From Anammoximicrobium sp032229885 (GTDB taxonomy: Bacteria; Planctomycetota; Planctomycetia; Pirellulales; Pirellulaceae): DNA of 51,208 nt. Positions within the stretch are counted from its first letter, which is position 1. Every line of letters begins with the position of its first letter. The DNA is taken from positions 1-51,208 of the forward strand of contig JAVYAJ010000336.1 in the NCBI GenBank assembly GCA_032229885.1, in the 5' to 3' direction. Positions 43,580 to 51,208 of this stretch are shown here, piece by piece. The position numbers were made by a program, and so were the translations under genes. Under the pieces are notes generated by a model that saw only the letters and a program-made list of their open reading frames with translations, made no database searches and was not told the origin of the DNA.

Positions 43580-44818
43580 CTAGGCCGGCTGGCACGGTGG
43601 CCTCCCCTCGCGGCGATCCTGGTCGGTCAGCCACACGTACCAGCGTTCGTATGGCGGCTTGGGGTTGAGGATCTGCACCGTGACGACGCGCAGATTCCGC
43701 GCTGTAAAGACGACGTCCCACGATTCGCTGCGACGCGGTGAGCCGGCGGGCAAGGTCAAATCCAGTTCGCACACGGCGAATTCGCAGGCCTGGCTGGCCG
43801 AGCCGTCGGCCAGCACGCAGTGGGCCGTGTAATCGCCACACTCAGCAAAATCGCGCTCTACAACTCCCGTGCCCTGCACCGGGATCCGCTCGACGATCGT
43901 GTCGCCTCGTCGGATGACGAGCGCTTGCACGCCGCGGGAATCCCGATCCATGATATTGAACTTTACGGTCTGGTCGCGGTGGTACGCAACCCAATCGCCC
44001 CGGTCCAACAGCAAGACGCGGTTGATTGTGGGCGTGGCCGAATCCTCGGCGTAATTCGGGAAGCGGAACGATTCGGCTTTGTTGGCTCCGTGCCAGGCAT
44101 CGCGGTCGGTGATGTGATACAGCCGGCGATTGCGGGCGGCGAGATGGGCATCGAAATCGCGGGCCTTGCGCAACAGGGTCCGCGTCGTGGGCGGCGTGCT
44201 CTCCTCGACGCGCACGGCCGTCACCCGATCGCCGCTCCGCTCGATTCCGGTGACCAGCTCGACGTGCGAGCCGCCGCCCACCGTGGCCGGCGGCGTGTAG
44301 ATGACGTCGCCCGGCTGCGCCGCCTGGGCCGATTGCGGCTCGACCAGTCCGACGCCATCGCGCATCTCCGGTCCGTGATTCGAACTGCGGTAGGGTATGG
44401 CGCACTGCAAGGCGTAGCTGGTGAACGTCGAGCACACCGTCCCGTAATACGGGGCTGCGTTGGGCACCTTGCCGGGCAGGTTCTCGGTGTACAACACGCT
44501 GCGCGGATTTTCGACCGCCGCCAGAAACGTCTTCAGGTAGATGTCGAAGCCGATGCACCGCCCGGTCGTCTTGACGCTGGAATACGGCACGCCAGTGTAC
44601 CGCTTGCCTTGCGTAAAGTATCCGCCCGAGCGGTTGGGCATGGTGGCCGCGGTAGGCGTCCATTCGACGCGCGACAGGATCCGAGCGCACTCGGCGGCTT
44701 GCTGTTGCCAGGGACTCGGCTCGTCCGCACCGTACGTCAGCCAGTGACCCCAGAAGAGGACCATCGCGAACGCGGCCATCGCGGTCGCGATCCGTACGTC
44801 GTGTCTTGTTATTCTCAT
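43580..44818 (-). CDS. Secreted papain/NlpC-like protein
   Basis: Exported protein of 412 residues. The start at 44818 follows GGGAGG and gives a signal peptide (TAMAAFAMVLFWGHWLTYGA). A candidate catalytic Cys is in YGTVCSTFTSYALQC and a candidate His in GGGSHVELVTGI, preceded by QPGDVIYTPP. This Cys...GD...H arrangement is typical of NlpC/P60 and CHAP-type peptidases, which cut peptidoglycan peptides. The C-terminal part (from about residue 270) is beta-rich with VLADGSASQACEFAVCELDL and may bind substrate. Gene neighbours upstream are a radical SAM protein and a nucleotide pyrophosphatase on the same strand. Assignment by motif order only. Confidence 0.6.
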   Translation of the reverse strand: MRITRHDVRIATAMAAFAMVLFWGHWLTYGADEPSPWQQQAAECARILSRVEWTPTAATMPNRSGGYFTQGKRYTGVPYSSVKTTGRCIGFDIYLKTFLAAVENPRSVLYTENLPGKVPNAAPYYGTVCSTFTSYALQCAIPYRSSNHGPEMRDGVGLVEPQSAQAAQPGDVIYTPPATVGGGSHVELVTGIERSGDRVTAVRVEESTPPTTRTLLRKARDFDAHLAARNRRLYHITDRDAWHGANKAESFRFPNYAEDSATPTINRVLLLDRGDWVAYHRDQTVKFNIMDRDSRGVQALVIRRGDTIVERIPVQGTGVVERDFAECGDYTAHCVLADGSASQACEFAVCELDLTLPAGSPRRSESWDVVFTARNLRVVTVQILNPKPPYERWYVWLTDQDRREGRPPCQPA

Positions 44819-44974
44819 TTGCGATCCTCCCTGTACTTGACAGCCGCCGTCGCGGTCACGCAACCGCGCGATCTCCGGGATCCTTTGTACCGATGCGGCC
44901 TGCGAAAGACAAGCGAGTCGGCGGCGCGGAACGCATGGCGTTCACGTCGGGCCGGCGAGCGGTGTTTCTTCGGC

Positions 44975-46312
44975 TCACACCGAAGGGCGCTCGCCATGCG
45001 CGCCGTTTCCGTCCGAGGACCGGACGGCTTGCGCCGTTCCGCTTCGGCGCTCGCCACGCGCGCCGTTTTCGTCGCCCGAAGCGGCGGGCCGTGGGTCTCG
45101 CCACTGGTCGGGGCGGAAATGCTTTTGGTACGCGCCGTAGTCCGTGAACCACAGGCGTTTGGCGATTCGGTAGGCCCAGCTTCGTTCAGGTATCTCGTCG
45201 CCCGGATGAAACTGCGAACTGCGGGGCGTCATGGCGTCCAGTTCGGCCAATACGGTTCCGCGGGCCGTCGAATCACGAGCGCCGTGCCGCTGGGCCAAGT
45301 CCTGCAACAGATCCGGGCGCTCGAGCAGGATGCAGCCGCGGGTGTACGTCGCCGCTACTTCGCGGAAATCGCGCAAGAAAGCCGAGTCGCGGAAGATCTC
45401 GTGAAGCGAGCGGCCATCGTAGATCGAGTCGGCGGCCAATTGGATGACCGGACACGGCTCGATATCGCCCCAAGGGCCGATGTGGTGGGTAAAGCCCGTG
45501 GCGGCGGGGCACAACGAACTGCCCAGCCCGTCGTGGTAGGCGTCGACGATGATGATCGGTTTTTCAGCCCGCATCCGCACGACAAACTCGCGCGCCGCCC
45601 GCTGCTGCGCCGGCGTCAGCGCCAGCTCGGGCGTCGGCTGTGGCCCGACAGGGCGATAGATATGGAACCAGGCGTACATCACGCCCATCTCGATCAGTCG
45701 ATCGAGCCACGATTCGTCCAGCAGATCCAGATTCGTCTGGCACAGGCTGGTGCAAACGCCGGTGAACAGCTTGTGGTCCAGGCAGTGTTGCAGCCCCTCG
45801 AGGGTTCGGTTCCAGACGTCGGGGCGTCCGCGGCGCTGGTCGCTGACGATCTCGTTGCCCTCGACGCTGATCAACGGCGTGGCGTTTCCCACCTCGCGCA
45901 GCCGCCGCGCGATGTCGGCGGTGATCAACTGGCCGTTGGTGAAGATCTGGAAATAGCAGTCCGGATGCCTCGCCAGAATGTCCAGCAGTTGGTCGTGCAT
46001 GAACGGCTCGCCGCCCAAGATCCCGAAGAACGCGTTGCCGGCCTCGACGGCTTCGTCCAACACGCGGTCCAACGTGGCGGCTTCGATACGGCCTTGTTTG
46101 GCCGACACGTCCATCCAGCAGCCTTGACAGCGGAGGTTGCAACTGTTGATCAGCGAAATATACAGAAACGGCGGGAAGAACTCGCCGCGTCGCAACCGCT
46201 GTTTGTGCCGCCGGATGGAACGGATGCCTTTGAACCCTCCGTTCCAGGCCAGTTTCCACAACAGTCGCTTGTCCGTCTCCACAAGCAGCCGCTTCGCCAT
46301 CCGGAGATACAT
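44975..46312 (-). CDS. Radical SAM protein with repeat-derived C-terminal tail
   Basis: Radical SAM enzyme of 445 residues. MYLRMAKRLLVETDKRLLWK starts the conserved part; an ATG at 46321 (three codons earlier) is an alternative start, and earlier codons are not conserved. The iron-sulfur motif is NSCNLRCQGCW (C-x3-C-x2-C), and GGEPFMHDQLLDIL is the GGEP SAM motif. Later cysteines in SSLCPAATG, IEPCPVIQ and TRGCILLE fit an auxiliary cluster region. The extreme C terminus (ENGARGERRSGTAQAVRS, then SDGNGAHGERPSV) is encoded by dispersed repeats (44986-45073), so the gene probably gained its tail by repeat insertion. Neighbours are an EboF-like pyrophosphatase and a secreted NlpC-like protein. 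Function unknown. Confidence 0.8.
   Translation of the reverse strand: MYLRMAKRLLVETDKRLLWKLAWNGGFKGIRSIRRHKQRLRRGEFFPPFLYISLINSCNLRCQGCWMDVSAKQGRIEAATLDRVLDEAVEAGNAFFGILGGEPFMHDQLLDILARHPDCYFQIFTNGQLITADIARRLREVGNATPLISVEGNEIVSDQRRGRPDVWNRTLEGLQHCLDHKLFTGVCTSLCQTNLDLLDESWLDRLIEMGVMYAWFHIYRPVGPQPTPELALTPAQQRAAREFVVRMRAEKPIIIVDAYHDGLGSSLCPAATGFTHHIGPWGDIEPCPVIQLAADSIYDGRSLHEIFRDSAFLRDFREVAATYTRGCILLERPDLLQDLAQRHGARDSTARGTVLAELDAMTPRSSQFHPGDEIPERSWAYRIAKRLWFTDYGAYQKHFRPDQWRDPRPAASGDENGARGERRSGTAQAVRSSDGNGAHGERPSV
44986..45073. repeat. 60-bp direct repeat with 26-bp hairpin core
   Basis: A 28-bp segment (44986-45013) recurs at 45046-45073, 60 bp apart, and the intervening 26 bp (45020-45045) is identical to 16647-16672. 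The element is transcribed into the 3' end of the radical SAM gene and codes for its terminal residues. Confidence 0.75.
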
Positions 46313-46544
46313 CGAAGACATCCCTTTTTGTCCGTCGTATTCAGCTCGCTGCATGGTCCGCGAGCCGCGTTGCTCGAACTCGACAAACGCGCCGCGGTGG
46401 CGAACGATGGCGACCAACCGAATTCTGCGACCGTGCGCGGGCAACAATGGTGATACACGCATATCCGGTTCGGTGCGACCAAAGCGGATCGAAATCCGCC
46501 CGATGCAGCGGCGGCTCGAACCGCGCAGGGCACAGCCGGTCGAC

Positions 46545-47870
46545 TCAGTCCCCGAATTGTCGTAGCACGCATTCGTACACGTCGACATCAGCGACTGCCG
46601 CGCCGGTCCATACGTCGGGCCGCGACGCGGCAATCACGCCTTGCTGCGCGTCGCTGGCGACCGGCGCCCCGTGCGATCCGCGCACCAGCGACGCGTTCAA
46701 CGGAATCGTGCGCGTGGCTGGGTCTACGAACAGCTCGACCGGATCGAACCCGGGCTTGCGGTGGATGTCCACGGTTCGGGCGAACGCCGGCGCGCGGCCG
46801 TCGTCCAGCCACCAGTAATAAGCCTGCCAACTGTGAGGCTCTGAAATCAAGATGACTTCGCCGGACCGCGGGTGGTCCAGGTGGCGTCGGGCACGGTCCG
46901 GACCGGCCAGGACTTCGGCGATGCCCTCGACGCCGCGAAACAGCTCGACAACTCGCTGTTGCGTCGCGAGGTCGGCGTCCCGCACAAAGACGTGCGCCAG
47001 TTGGTGATCGACCAGCGCCCAGGCCCGACTGGCCTCGAGGTCCAGGTGCTCGCCATCGGCCTGCTCGCGCACCGTCAGCAAGCCGGTCTCGCGCAGCACG
47101 CGGTTGGGATAGCTGACGTGGGACACCGGCGTGATCGCGTATTCGCTCGCGGCGATCCACATCAGGTGCGCGTCGCGATAGGCGGTCGTGAATCGATCGG
47201 CCATCGCGCCCACGACGGCGTCCAGTTCGACGCAGGCGGCCTGCGCCGCGGGGCTGTCCGGGCCGTCGCGTTGGGCTGCGTAATCCAAGTGCGGCAAGTA
47301 CACGTAAAAAAAGTCGGGGTGAAACCGGTCCGCCACGTAGGCCGCTGATTCCGCGATCCAGGCGCTCGATTTGATGTTGGACAGCGGGCCCCAGAAGTGA
47401 TGCAACGGAAAATGGCCGAATGCATCGCGCAATTCGCCGTATAGTTCGCGCGGCTGGGTATAGCACCACAGTTCTTCGAGACCGTCCGGATGATGGATCG
47501 GAGCGGGCATGCACACGTAATCCGCGCCACTGCCCTTGCTGAGCATGGGAAACCAGACGGCCGAAGTCCGGCGCGGCGTCGATTGGTGGAGCCGATCCCA
47601 GATCTGCGGCGATTCGATCTTGTCGTTCCAGGCCGTCCACATCTCGACGCGTCGTTCGTCCCGCCAGAAGAAGCCGTTGGCGATCACGCCATGCACGTCC
47701 GGCAGGCGGCCGGTCAGCATATTCGCCTGCACGGGCCAGGTGACGCAAGGGAAGTTGGGGACGAGCGTCGCCTGCTGTCCGCCCGACATCAGGGCGGACA
47801 AGCGCGGCATGGCCGCCAGGTCGCGCGCCCGCAGGCCGGGAATGGATAGAAAGGCTACGGCGGTGGTCAT
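46545..47870 (-). CDS. EboF-like nucleotide pyrophosphatase/phosphodiesterase
   Basis: Alkaline-phosphatase-superfamily enzyme of 441 residues, resembling EboF and the type I phosphodiesterase/nucleotide pyrophosphatases. The region around PNFPCVTWPVQANMLTG includes the Thr nucleophile context of the superfamily, and VHGVIANGFFWRDERRVEMW is characteristic of the EboF branch. FFYVYLPHLDYAAQRDGPDS supplies Asp and His metal ligands. No signal peptide is obvious. The gap to the radical SAM start is 232 bp. The other ebo genes (a UbiA-like prenyltransferase and others) are not in the window, so pathway membership is open. Confidence 0.78.
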   Translation of the reverse strand: MTTAVAFLSIPGLRARDLAAMPRLSALMSGGQQATLVPNFPCVTWPVQANMLTGRLPDVHGVIANGFFWRDERRVEMWTAWNDKIESPQIWDRLHQSTPRRTSAVWFPMLSKGSGADYVCMPAPIHHPDGLEELWCYTQPRELYGELRDAFGHFPLHHFWGPLSNIKSSAWIAESAAYVADRFHPDFFYVYLPHLDYAAQRDGPDSPAAQAACVELDAVVGAMADRFTTAYRDAHLMWIAASEYAITPVSHVSYPNRVLRETGLLTVREQADGEHLDLEASRAWALVDHQLAHVFVRDADLATQQRVVELFRGVEGIAEVLAGPDRARRHLDHPRSGEVILISEPHSWQAYYWWLDDGRAPAFARTVDIHRKPGFDPVELFVDPATRTIPLNASLVRGSHGAPVASDAQQGVIAASRPDVWTGAAVADVDVYECVLRQFGD

Positions 47871-48036
47871 GGTCGGGTTCCGAGGAATTGTGCGAGCGAT
47901 CGATGGCTCGGTCCGCGCGGCGCACCGTTAGTGCGATGCCGTGCCGTCGGGACGATGGCATGCTGTGTCGTGGCGCACGCCGGCAAGCGTGAACGGTCGG
48001 CTTGCCCCGCGCCCGGCCGACTGGATGTTGCTGTCG

Positions 48037-50193
48037 TTACTTCAGTACGGCCGTCAGAAACGCGAGCGAATCGGCTGCCGTGTCGATCAGTTTGCTGGTC
48101 GGCGTTCCGGCGCCGTGGCCCGCGCTGGTTTCAATGCGAATCAACACCGGGGCGTTGCCGCCCTGGGCATGCTGCAATGCGGCCGCAAATTTGAAACTGT
48201 GGCCGGGAACGACGCGATCGTCATGGTCAGCCGTCGTGATCAGCGTCGCCGGATAGTGGACGCCGGGACGGATGTTGTGCAAAGGCGAATATCGGATCAA
48301 CGTGCGGAATTGGTCCGGGTCGTCCGAGGAACCATACTCCGAGACCCACGCCCAGCCGATCGTGAATTTGTGGAAGCGGAGCATATCCATGACGCCCACG
48401 GCCGGCAGCGCAGCGCCGAACAATTCGGGACGTTGCGTCATGACCGCGCCGACCAGTAGGCCGCCATTGCTGCCGCCGCGAATCGCCAACTTCGCCGGTC
48501 GCGTGTACCGGTTCGCGACCAGCCACTGGGCAGCCGCGATAAAGTCGTCGAACACGTTCTGCTTCTTGCCCTTCATCCCGCCTTCGTGCCACGGACGCCC
48601 ATATTCGCCGCCGCCTCGCAGGTTGGGGACCGCGTAAACCCCGCCCTGCTCCATCCAGACCAGATTCATGACGGAAAACGAGGGCGTAATCGAGATGTCA
48701 AAGCCTCCGTAGGCGTACAACAACGTCGGGTTGTTCCCATCCAGTTTCAGCCCGCGGCGATGCGTGATGAACATCGGCACGCGGGTGCCGTCCTTGCTGT
48801 GATAAAAGATCTGCTTGGTCTCGTATGCCGCCGGGTCGAAATCCACCTTCGGCTGTCGAAACACCGAACTGGCCGCGGCGTCCAGGTCGTAGCGGTAGAT
48901 GGTCGGCGGCGTGGTGAAGTTGGTGAACTGATAAAATGTTTCTCGATCCCGACGTCGCCCCGTAAATCCACTGGCCTGCCCCAGCGCCGGCAACGCGATA
49001 TCCCGCTGCCAGCGACCGGCCACATCGAACACGCGAACCTGTGTCGCCGCGTCTCGCAGATAGCAAACCAGGAAACGATCGCCGACCGTGCTCACGTTCT
49101 CGACGACGCAATCGGCCTGCGGCACGAGCTCGCGCCACCGGGCCGGATCGGGATCCGCCGTGTCGATCGCAACCACTCGCCGCAGCGGAGCGTCGCGATC
49201 CGTCAAGAACCAGAACACAGGCCCGTCGTTGCCGAGAAACGCATATTCGGCGTCAAACCCCGCCAGCAGTTCGACCACCGGCGAATCGTCGGCGTCCAGG
49301 CGTTTGTAGAAGATCTGGTTCTGCGTTTCGGTGCTCCGCCAGACGGAGATGATCAGATAACGACCGTCTTCGGTAACGTGCGGCCGGAACCCCCATTCCT
49401 TCTGGTCCGCGCGTTGGTAGATCAACGTATCTTTTTCCTGCGGTTCACCCAGGCGGTGGTAGAACAGTTTCTGATGGTAATTGACGCCAGTCAGCTCTTG
49501 GCCGGCTTGGGGTTCGTCATAGCGGCTGTAAAAGAAGCCGGCGTTGTCCGGCGTCCAGGCGACGCCGCTGAACTTGATCCAGCGCAGATGGTCCGGCTGA
49601 TCGCGGCCCGTCGCGACCTCTTTGACTCGCCACTCGTTCCAGTCGGATCCAGCGGACGCCGTGCCGTAAGCCAAGAAGCGACCGTCATCGCTGACCTCCC
49701 AGCCGACCAGCGCGACCGTGCCATCGTCCGACAACCGGTTCGGATCGAGCAGTTCGCGCGGCGCGGCGTCGAGCGCCTCGGTCGTGTACAGCACGCTCTG
49801 GTTCTGCAAACCGTCGTTGCGCGTATAGAAATACCGGCCCCCGCGCTGCTCGGGCACGCCATAGCGCTCGAAATCCCACAGCGTGGTCAGCCGCTGTCTG
49901 AGCGCCGCGCGCTGGGGGATGGCTTCGAGATATCCAAAGGTGGCCTTGTTCTGGGCTTCGACCCAGGCCTTGGTCTGCTCGCTGTCCGGATTCTCCAGCC
50001 AGCGATAAGGGTCCGCCACGGCAACCCCGTGATAGACGTCTGACTGCTCGGACCGCGCCGCATCGGGATATTTGATCCGGCTTGCCGTGCCCGCGGGACC
50101 ATCGTCCGCGCGTGGATCTGCGCTCAGAGACATCCAACCCTGGGTTCCTATCATAGCCGTAACCAACAGCAGACCCGCGACACGCCGTATCAT
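48037..50193 (-). CDS. Secreted prolyl oligopeptidase (S9A)
   Basis: Serine peptidase of 718 residues that cleaves after proline in short peptides. The start at 50193 follows GAGGCAACG and opens a signal peptide (VAGLLLVTAMIGTQGWMSLSA). An N-terminal propeller (YRWLENPDSEQTKAWVEAQN) precedes the hydrolase domain. The catalytic triad is Ser575 in RGGSNGGLL, Asp658 in ADHDDRVV and His693 in SAGHGAG, each in the typical POP context. Length is normal for the family. A signal peptide indicates a periplasmic enzyme. Downstream genes on the same strand are probably separate units, given a 166-bp gap. Confidence 0.93.
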   Translation of the reverse strand: MIRRVAGLLLVTAMIGTQGWMSLSADPRADDGPAGTASRIKYPDAARSEQSDVYHGVAVADPYRWLENPDSEQTKAWVEAQNKATFGYLEAIPQRAALRQRLTTLWDFERYGVPEQRGGRYFYTRNDGLQNQSVLYTTEALDAAPRELLDPNRLSDDGTVALVGWEVSDDGRFLAYGTASAGSDWNEWRVKEVATGRDQPDHLRWIKFSGVAWTPDNAGFFYSRYDEPQAGQELTGVNYHQKLFYHRLGEPQEKDTLIYQRADQKEWGFRPHVTEDGRYLIISVWRSTETQNQIFYKRLDADDSPVVELLAGFDAEYAFLGNDGPVFWFLTDRDAPLRRVVAIDTADPDPARWRELVPQADCVVENVSTVGDRFLVCYLRDAATQVRVFDVAGRWQRDIALPALGQASGFTGRRRDRETFYQFTNFTTPPTIYRYDLDAAASSVFRQPKVDFDPAAYETKQIFYHSKDGTRVPMFITHRRGLKLDGNNPTLLYAYGGFDISITPSFSVMNLVWMEQGGVYAVPNLRGGGEYGRPWHEGGMKGKKQNVFDDFIAAAQWLVANRYTRPAKLAIRGGSNGGLLVGAVMTQRPELFGAALPAVGVMDMLRFHKFTIGWAWVSEYGSSDDPDQFRTLIRYSPLHNIRPGVHYPATLITTADHDDRVVPGHSFKFAAALQHAQGGNAPVLIRIETSAGHGAGTPTSKLIDTAADSLAFLTAVLK

Positions 50194-50744
50194 CGTTGCC
50201 TCGCTCGGTGCGTTGCCTCGCTCGGTAGTGGGTATCTCAAGCATCGTGAACCTTGCTACCTGTTTTCGATCTCTCGCGGCCCCACGGCGCGTGACTCGCC
50301 AAGCTCGCGTTGTGGCCTGCGGGGCGCGCGGTCCATCGCGCACGTTGGGCTCGTTGTTCGCCGCGTCGCCTTTGGACGGTGTTTTCGCCGGCCATCGAGT
50401 GCGGCGAGGCTGCGTAAGGCGATCCACGCCGCGTTTTAGCGCCCATTTTGCGGCCTCGGCGCAGGGCCTCGTTATCCGCATCCATCCGCCCGCGGGTGGA
50501 CGCGTCGAAGGCCCGATTCGTCGCAACTCGCATCACGGCGCAGCGTCTGGCTGGCCGCGGAACGCCGCCACCCATCCTTCGCTCGACCGCGTTTAGCACG
50601 GTCTGCGCCCCGCCGACGCCAAGCACGGCCAGGCACGAACGACATAGCGCGTCACGACAGCCCGAACCGCCACCGACTTGTCAAATCGGCCACGCGCCAG
50701 TACGCTTTCCAGCACCGATTCTAACAGCCCCGAGGCGAGCTGCA
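50194..50744. other. Divergent intergenic region, POP and GroES-like gene
   Basis: About 550 bp with many shadow ORFs. No CIRCE-like inverted repeat was seen upstream of the GroES-like gene. A weak promoter candidate is at 50678-50706. Confidence 0.4.
50678..50706 (+). promoter_or_regulatory. Possible sigma70-like promoter for GroES-like gene
   Basis: TTGTCA (-35, 50678-50683), a 17-bp spacer, and TACGCT (-10, 50701-50706), about 40 bp upstream of the ATG. The -10 match is weak. Confidence 0.35.
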
Positions 50745-51071
50745 ATGGGAAACCCTCACTCCAAGGCGTTCGAGTACATCGAGCCGATCGGCGCGCGCGT
50801 CCTGGTCCGTAAGGACGAGCCCAAGCGTCAGACCAAAGGTGGAATTGCGCTGCCGGACCAGGCAGAGATTCCCACGATAACGGGCCGAATCGTGACGATC
50901 TCGGCCCAGGTTGCTCGGGATTCAGACATGCCTCTTCGGCAATACGACAAGATCCTGTTCCACCCGCAAAAGGCAATCCCGGTCGATTTCGAGCAGGATA
51001 ATCAACTGTTCGTCGTGCCGATCGAAGATGTCGTCGCCGTGTTTCGCCGCGAGACGAAGGACGACGAGTGA
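50745..51071 (+). CDS. groES: GroES-like co-chaperonin
   Basis: Co-chaperonin of 108 residues that caps the GroEL ring. The N-terminal strand IEPIGARVLVRKDEPKRQTK matches the GroES core, with GGIALPDQAEIPT as the mobile loop (family GGI-x-LP). GRIVTISAQVARD and YDKILFHPQKAIPVDFEQDN follow, then FVVPIEDVVAVF. It departs from the usual GxVVAVGxG pattern in the second strand, so it may be a divergent paralogue. The start at 50745 has GAGG 10-12 nt upstream. No groEL follows within the 137 bp to the window end. Confidence 0.8.
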   Translation: MGNPHSKAFEYIEPIGARVLVRKDEPKRQTKGGIALPDQAEIPTITGRIVTISAQVARDSDMPLRQYDKILFHPQKAIPVDFEQDNQLFVVPIEDVVAVFRRETKDDE

Positions 51072-51117
51072 GGCGGCGCGCGGTCGTTCGTGAGTTCGAT
51101 TTCGCACGGCGCACCAC

Positions 51118-51208
51118 GTCACGGCGCACACCACGTCACGGCGCACACCACGTCACGGCGCACACCACGTCACGGCGCACACCACGTCACGGCGCACACC
51201 ACGTCACG
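51118..51208. repeat. 17-bp tandem repeat at window end
   Basis: GTCACGGCGCACACCAC is repeated exactly five times and then continues past the end of the window. A shorter imperfect copy (GCACGGCGCACCAC) precedes it. It lies downstream of the GroES-like gene and is non-coding. Confidence 0.95.

Noticed and set aside
42241..43580. attC/attI sites around the integrase
   Set aside because: No paired GTTRRRY/RYYYAAC motifs with the expected palindromic layout were seen by eye.
1..51208. tRNA, rRNA or riboswitch genes
   Set aside because: No cloverleaf, T-loop or conserved RNA motif was recognised by eye; absence cannot be proven without covariance searches.

Overview
The window (about 51 kb, high GC) looks like the chromosome of a planctomycete, most likely Pirellulales-like. 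The evidence is family content: two secreted proteins with the planctomycete LEPR-XLL export/sorting motif near the N terminus (16788-23156 and 23761-25341), a DUF1559 prepilin-like protein with the FTLVELL start, a DUF1080 (3-keto-disaccharide hydrolase) protein, two ceramidase-like secreted enzymes, a PQQ-propeller giant, two Gfo/Idh/MocA oxidoreductases, and very few operons. No tRNA, rRNA or CRISPR array was recognised.

Layout. 1-3.5 kb: a degenerate BY-kinase/ParA-like ATPase and an ExeA-like AAA ATPase, separated by a repeat-rich spacer, then a convergent, overlapping DMT exporter. 3.5-11.5 kb: large secreted enzymes (ceramidase-like, PQQ propeller with an embedded methyltransferase-like domain, tandem alpha/beta hydrolase). 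11.65-13.77 kb: no intact gene. It holds dispersed repeats, a truncated gene start and a junction of two transposase remnants. 13.8-15.2 kb: second ceramidase-like enzyme. 15.24-16.75 kb: a graveyard of transposase fragments plus a 396-bp element with perfect 15-bp terminal inverted repeats. 16.8-25.3 kb: a divergent pair of LEPR-XLL surface proteins, one of 2,122 residues with SdrD-B-like and DUF11 repeats. 25.7-30.7 kb: moaB, an SDR dehydrogenase, a radical SAM/SPASM protein, a Gfo/Idh oxidoreductase and an MBL-fold hydrolase. 31.2-35.3 kb: DUF1559 protein, small lipoprotein, Tat-exported Gfo/Idh oxidoreductase and a TIM-barrel isomerase. 35.4-40.1 kb: the fatty-acid cluster rpmF-fabD-fabG-acpP-fabF, followed directly by an AcpH-like hydrolase. 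40.8-43.2 kb: a DUF1080 protein and a dead integron-type integrase. 43.6-50.2 kb: a minus-strand run of a secreted papain/NlpC-like protein, a radical SAM protein, an EboF-like nucleotide pyrophosphatase and prolyl oligopeptidase. 50.7-51.2 kb: a GroES-like co-chaperonin and a 17-bp tandem repeat that runs off the end.

How the genes work together. The clearest functional unit is fatty-acid synthesis with L32 (rpmF), where an AcpH-like protein may recycle ACP. Most other genes look like free-standing units of a heterotroph that degrades complex polymers and lipids at or outside the cell surface. The parts least explained by ordinary annotation are the repeat and inverted-repeat families in the spacers, the mosaic transposase remnants, the PQQ/methyltransferase fusion and the radical SAM plus pyrophosphatase neighbourhood. 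I did not find a convincing new defence or mobile system.
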